64,000 bases of DNA, taken from contig NC_087064.1 of NCBI RefSeq assembly GCF_963678635.1, positions 54,816,338-54,880,337 of the forward strand, in the 5' to 3' direction. This document shows, piece by piece, positions 59,744 through 64,000 of the stretch. This DNA is from Symsagittifera roscoffensis (Eukaryota > Xenacoelomorpha > Acoela > Convolutidae). Under the pieces are notes generated by a model, which was not told where the DNA came from, searched no databases, and saw nothing but the letters and a program-made list of their open reading frames with translations. The position numbers were made by a program, and so were the translations under genes. The number at the start of each line of letters is the position of its first letter. Positions within the stretch are counted from its first letter, which is position 1.

Positions 59744-62322
59744 TACTACTGTTATTAAGGTTATTGGATCTACTTAACAATTGCCCCCCCCTTTTTTTAA
59801 GAAAGGGGGCAATTATTTAGTAGATTAAAGTAACGCAATTTTGACCAATCAGATTGCACTTAAATTCGAATTTTGAATAAAAATCTCTAGTGCTATTTAC
59901 TGCTTTTATTAATAGGGTGACAATTCTTAAGCAGATACCAAAGGGAGGGCAATTGTTAAGTAGATCCAGATTATTTTTATCTTTATTATGGTTGTTATTA
60001 TTGTGAATTTTGAAAGCTTTTTTGTTAATTGGAAGCCTAAAGTTGGATAGATCCAAAAAAAATTGCTGTCTGATTGCCAATTTGACCAACTTCTTTATAG
60101 GGTGTTTTTTGCGAAGAGGACAAATACGGGCGCCATGCTGTATGGCATCTCTTAGTTTTCAGACTTTTTCAATTAAAACAAATAGTCCGTTTTATCCCTC
60201 TGATAAAAATGATAATTCTGTTTTTCCAACCTTTTGCTTTTTTCTTCAGTCCACTTGCGTCTTTTTCTTGTGAAATAGCACTGAATATTTTGTTATACTA
60301 ACGATTTATTCACATAGCCAACATGGATTCAGCGCCTCCTTAGCAGATAAATATAAAAGCCGAAACCACATATGCCTTTGAATCAGAATGGAAACCCTAT
60401 AACCTGATAGTCTGTTAGTTTTTCTAAATTCAACAGCGCGATTTTTTTGTTGACGTACCTTTGATATACACAACTTAAGTGTTCATAAAAGTTTAATTAA
60501 GGTCTAGCTATTGCTTGAAGGCTATGCCAATTCTCTATTCTGCAAGCTGGAGGCTGATTTTTATGTAGGCTTTCCTTGTAGACATTTCCTATTTTTCTAA
60601 ATGCTCCACAAGGAATTGGTAAAAATTCGCATACCATATACTACATCAATGGGATTTAGCGAGTGTTTATCAAATTTGAACTATCTACTGGAGTTTGGAA
60701 GCGTTCAGCTGAAAACTTTTAACTATGAACATGGTCCAAAGTAATAAATCGTAACGCAAATTTCCTGTGTCGCTTTCAAAATTTTTGTTTTATATCTATT
60801 TTTGTGCTGTTTTGCAACCTAAAAATGCATTTCAAGCAGCTCAGGATTGGTTTTGATTGATTCTATTTTTCATCCCGGAATTGAATCAAGAGCTTAAAAG
60901 CAGAGCCAGATTACTAATTTATTTTTTATTGGAACGGTTCTTTGGTTTGTTTTTTAAATGCCTTGGTACATTCCCTCAGAGTCAGACGAATCTGTTTCTA
61001 TTACAGATACCCCAACTGAGCCTTCATCTGATTTTGTGACGTCAGAAAAGACTAATTTATCGGTGGATTCCTCAAAAATGATCCCAAATTCGGCCAGAAA
61101 AAACATGGAAAATCTGAACATGATGTCGCCTTCAGATTTCGAAGCAACTCTAGCAAATGCTGATTCAAAAAGTTGCAATGAGCCGAAAGTTCATTCGGAT
61201 ACCACACGAGCGGACAGTGTGTCAAGTGGCATCTTTTCTCTAGTATCGGCTGATTCGACTACCAACTCGGCATCCCTGTCGCCCGCTTCTTCCACGAGTA
61301 GTGTTGAAATGATGGATCTGGAGCTGAACAAACTGAAGACTTCAACTAAATTCTCCTATGCTACTTTGGTGGCTGTTTTACTCGGTGACACATGTCGGTG
61401 AGTAATTATGCGGTTCGATTATTAATCCGACCGATTCACGCAGTGAAGAGAAAAAACTATGTCGTAGGGTCGTTCTTCCGCCCAATTTTAAGCACCTGAA
61501 TGGAATTTCGTTGGAAGTCAAGTGTGATATCATTTAAGCCCCATTAGTCGTGATTCGGGTTTCAAAAAAAATTAAAAAAGTTGCCTCAGTATCAATATAA
61601 ATTGGTCTGCATCTTTCAGGTTTTCAGACATTTTCTTGAAATTTGATGGCAGACTGCTGAACTTTTGCTGTTTGATAGCAGATAGCTCATTTTTGCTGCT
61701 TGTTGCAGAACTTTTCTTGAATTTTCTCACAAAATTATGGTAGTCGGAACACACTGTTAGCAACCGGTTCTGCTCAATAATTTAAGTAGCCGATTTTTTT
61801 TCAATTTGAATGATCACTATTGTTTGTGACGCAGTTTGAAGCTTTTGCCAGCCCTAAAATATAAACTTATTAACGTATCAGAAATGTTCTCCGCAACTTG
61901 AATGCTAGATACGTGCCTGTCTTTTTGCCGTTCATTTAGTGCTTAGCTCGGATAGGTCATAATTTTTTTGAAGACGTGATTTTGCGATTTGTTTTTTTTT
62001 TTCTTTCTTGTAATTTAATTATCAGTTAATAATTCAATCTCGCCAATTTACAATTTCTTGGCGAGATAAATTTACAATTTACCGGTAAATTTACCGGAAA
62101 ATCGGTAAATTTACAATTTACCGATTTTCTTGGTGAGATTGAATTGTGATTGAATTCAGGCTGAAAGTGGACAATAAAGAGGTACTTCTGCCGAGTGGGG
62201 AGGAGTGTTCTAAGCTGCACGAGAAGTACTTGAGGGAGTTCCTGCATGGCTTGAAGAACCACCTGGAACTACCGGAGAGCATAGAACAGACACTCTACTC
62301 ACACGCACTTGGTTGGCACTAG
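58953..62322 (+). CDS. Unrecognised serine-rich, largely disordered protein with a conserved-looking C-terminal domain
   Basis: I infer three exons, 58953-59388, 60980-61397 and 62160-62322, with donors GTAAGT and GTGAGT and acceptors TTCCCTCAG and TTGAATTCAG. Phases 1 and 2 match across both introns, giving 338 residues ending at TAG. Residues 1 to about 250 are Ser/Asp/Glu/Asn-rich with low complexity, as in phosphorylated disordered regions. The last 90 residues are different: a helix-rich, more hydrophobic segment (FSYATLVAVLLGDTC, then KEVLLPSGEECSKLHEKYL, FLHGLKNHLELP) that looks folded. There is no signal peptide or clear transmembrane segment, and I do not recognise the family. Intron 1 carries an ATT microsatellite and a MITE; intron 2 ends in small hairpins. 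Alternative first exons cannot be excluded. Confidence 0.75.
59665..59759. repeat. ATT microsatellite in intron 1
   Basis: About 90 bases of ATT/TTA repeats with occasional GATTATT and ACT interruptions. Confidence 0.95.
59766..59967. mobile_element. 202-bp MITE with 20-bp terminal inverted repeats in intron 1
   Basis: GGATCTACTTAACAATTGCC at 59766 is repeated as its reverse complement ending at 59967. A third, inverted partial copy lies inside at about 59805-59826 (GGGGGCAATTATTTAGTAGAT). No coding sequence, and I see no clear target duplication. Confidence 0.7.
62036..62150. repeat. Cluster of small hairpins just before the exon 3 acceptor
   Basis: TCTCGCCAATTTACAATTTC with TTGGCGAGA forms one stem. 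ACCGGTAAATTTACCGG is a near-perfect palindrome. ATCGGTAAATTTACAATTTACCGAT is another. They end about 10 bases from the TTCAG acceptor at 62159. Confidence 0.75.
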
Positions 62323-63594
62323 TTATAGCTAATATCCTGTACCACCTGAGTTCATTGTACGGTCAGTGCAAATGTACTGCGGCTCCGTAAAGGGTCATCT
62401 AAAACGCCAACTATTCATAATTTGATTTATTTTTAACTGGGTAATCCGGGCGTGTAGCAATTAGCATGTGTTAATTGCATCAACTGAGTGTGCTTTCAGA
62501 CAAAAAGCAAATATGCCTAAAATTTTAAGTAATTTCGAAAACCACTTGATTTGCTAGGGGAGTTAAAAATTCACTTTAACTTTATTAAACATTTGGCTGT
62601 GTTCAAAATTGTTAAACAAAACGTGAAATAGCGAATCTTCTAAGTACATTATTGATAATGAGCATGCTAATCGGCTCACATGCTAAAAGGCCGGTCCCGG
62701 AGAGGTGGGTATTCACAAGTACCAAAATGATAAAAACTTTTCATGAGTAAAAATTTAATTTTGGGTACATTAAAATTTCTGTTAAGTGCAAGATGTTGAA
62801 ATAGCAAATTTGAGTAAACAAAACGCGAAGTAGCGAGTCTTCAAAATAAATTCTTTAACATGGGCATGCTAATCGACACTCATGCTAATAGGCAGGTCCG
62901 ATCCCCGATAAGTTGGCTGGTTGAAAGTTTTCGCGCCCTTACACTTGTTATGAGAATACCCAGACCTCTACGGAAAGTAAAATATAAATCTTTATTTATT
63001 TTTTGTTTATTAACCGTTTTACAGCTGCATCGAGATTAATTGAAAGTTCCTATTGGAAAGATAATTAGCTAAGACATTCTACGCACGGTGTAATGGCCAC
63101 CTGTTTTTAAAGGATACGTGTTGAAATGTTTTAAGTTAATAACTAATTGCTTGTTTAAAAAGTTGTGAACCATAGAACACTTTCTTATTTTGAATGTTTT
63201 CATTTTCAGAATCTTGTTCGACTGCAAAAGGTAACGAGGGCTTGAAAATTTATAGAGCTGCGGTTTTAGTTCTGACTTTGCAGATGTAATCAACTGAACT
63301 TGAGTTTTGGGTTTTCATCCGTCCTTTAATTCGCATATTGTCGCAGTACAAAAAGGTCGCAAGTTTTAGTTTTGAACCGACGAAATGAGCGAAACTTGAA
63401 ATACATGGCTGAAGTCGGAACTAACGATAGATGGCGCTCTTTAAAAAGATCCTACTGAAGCAAAATTAGAAAAGAAATTGATAAGATGCGTGTAAATTAA
63501 CTTCATTGCACTAGCCAGCTTGCGAGCATAGTGTATTAGTAGTACCCTACTTTTTTCCAACCTAACTCTCAAATAAAATTGTTCAATTTAGTGG
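62323..63594. other. No gene seen; a short local duplication
   Basis: 62620-62720 and 62805-62900 share phrases (CAAAACG-GAA-TAGCGA, GGCATGCTAATCG, CATGCTAA-AGGC-GGTCC), indicating an old local duplication of about 190 bases. No polyadenylation signal could be fixed for the preceding gene. Confidence 0.45.
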
Positions 63595-63872
63595 CACTTT
63601 TGCTTTAATCACGATCTGTAGCATTGGAAATTTCATAGCATCTGTTCTCTGCTTTCTTTGTGGCCAGTGTTAGGAGATCGCTAAGCGTCCGTGACCGAGT
63701 GGGGAGGACGGCAGACTCTTTATATCGAGGTCGCTGGGTCGAAGTCGTCGCGTAGCAACAGTTTTACGAATTTGATGCTTATTTCTAATTTTTTGTGTTC
63801 CACCTTATAGAGCTGATTTTTTTTTGTCGTTTTCTTGCTGGTTTTTGCGAAGCGCAATTTCGCTTCTGTGTT
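63595..63872 (+). repeat. tRNA-Leu-like SINE unit with hairpin tail
   Basis: The head (GCACTTTTGCTTTAATC ... CATAGCATCTGTTCTCTGC ... GGCCAGTGTTAGG) is followed by GACCGAGTGGGGAGGACGGC and AGACTCTTTATATCGAGG, close in layout to a type II tRNA-Leu, then GGGTCGAAGTCG. The tail is GCGAAGCGCAATTTCGCTTCTGTGT (a GCGAAG/CTTCGC-type hairpin). Confidence 0.6.
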
Positions 63873-64000
63873 AAAATTTTATATTGTCTTTCTTATTTTA
63901 CTTCGCGCTGGAGTTCAGGAGATCGCGCTGTTGTTATTTTGCTTTTAACAGAAAATTATATTTTTTCTACTCCAGATTTATTACATGGAAGTCAAATTAC

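Overview
This is invertebrate metazoan nuclear DNA: AT-rich, with GT-AG introns, sparse short genes and a very high load of transposable elements. Four cellular genes are supported, all on the + strand: NDUFS6 (18125-18496, single exon), an EIF2AK1/HRI-like eIF2-alpha kinase (18653-20650, single exon), a REEP5/6-like endoplasmic-reticulum shaping protein (four exons, 32302-34141) and an unrecognised serine-rich protein of 338 residues (three exons, 58953-62322). Each start codon lies 7 to 24 nt after a pyrimidine-rich AG that looks like a 3' splice site. NDUFS6 and HRI are only about 156 nt apart. Together this suggests spliced-leader trans-splicing and a possible NDUFS6-HRI operon. I cannot name the species.

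Layout. 1-7160: decayed Ty3/gypsy retrotransposon whose pol is internally duplicated in tandem (RNase H end - protease - RT - RNase H), followed by a broken integrase. 7160-11015: gag-like remnants with a GDS-motif segment; 8726-9870 and 9871-11015 are an apparently exact 1145-bp tandem duplication, each copy carrying a 44-bp minisatellite. 11636-13305: tandem 437-bp units that look like a repeated terminal exon. 14958-17790: non-LTR retrotransposon with a PHD finger, RT and C-terminal restriction-like endonuclease, broken by frameshifts, two of them at T runs. 18.1-20.7 kb: NDUFS6 and HRI. 20.7-22.8 kb: a Helentron-like relative holding a 730-bp Tc1/mariner-type foldback element.

23-32 kb and 34-58 kb: repeat-dominated DNA with ancient arrays of about 100-bp and 150-bp units, tRNA-derived SINE-like units with a hairpin tail, Helentron-like non-autonomous elements with GTTCCGAC/GTCGGAAC inverted repeats and a 3' hairpin, hAT MITEs (one with a perfect 8-bp target duplication), a 1.64-kb tandem duplication, a nine-copy 135-bp array, and two divergently placed dead non-LTR retrotransposons. 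58.9-62.3 kb: the serine-rich gene with a MITE and an ATT microsatellite in intron 1. 62.3-64 kb: another SINE-like copy.

The four cellular genes have separate jobs (complex I assembly, translational stress control, ER shape, unknown). The only positional link is NDUFS6-HRI, which pairs a mitochondrial protein with a kinase that responds to heme and mitochondrial stress.
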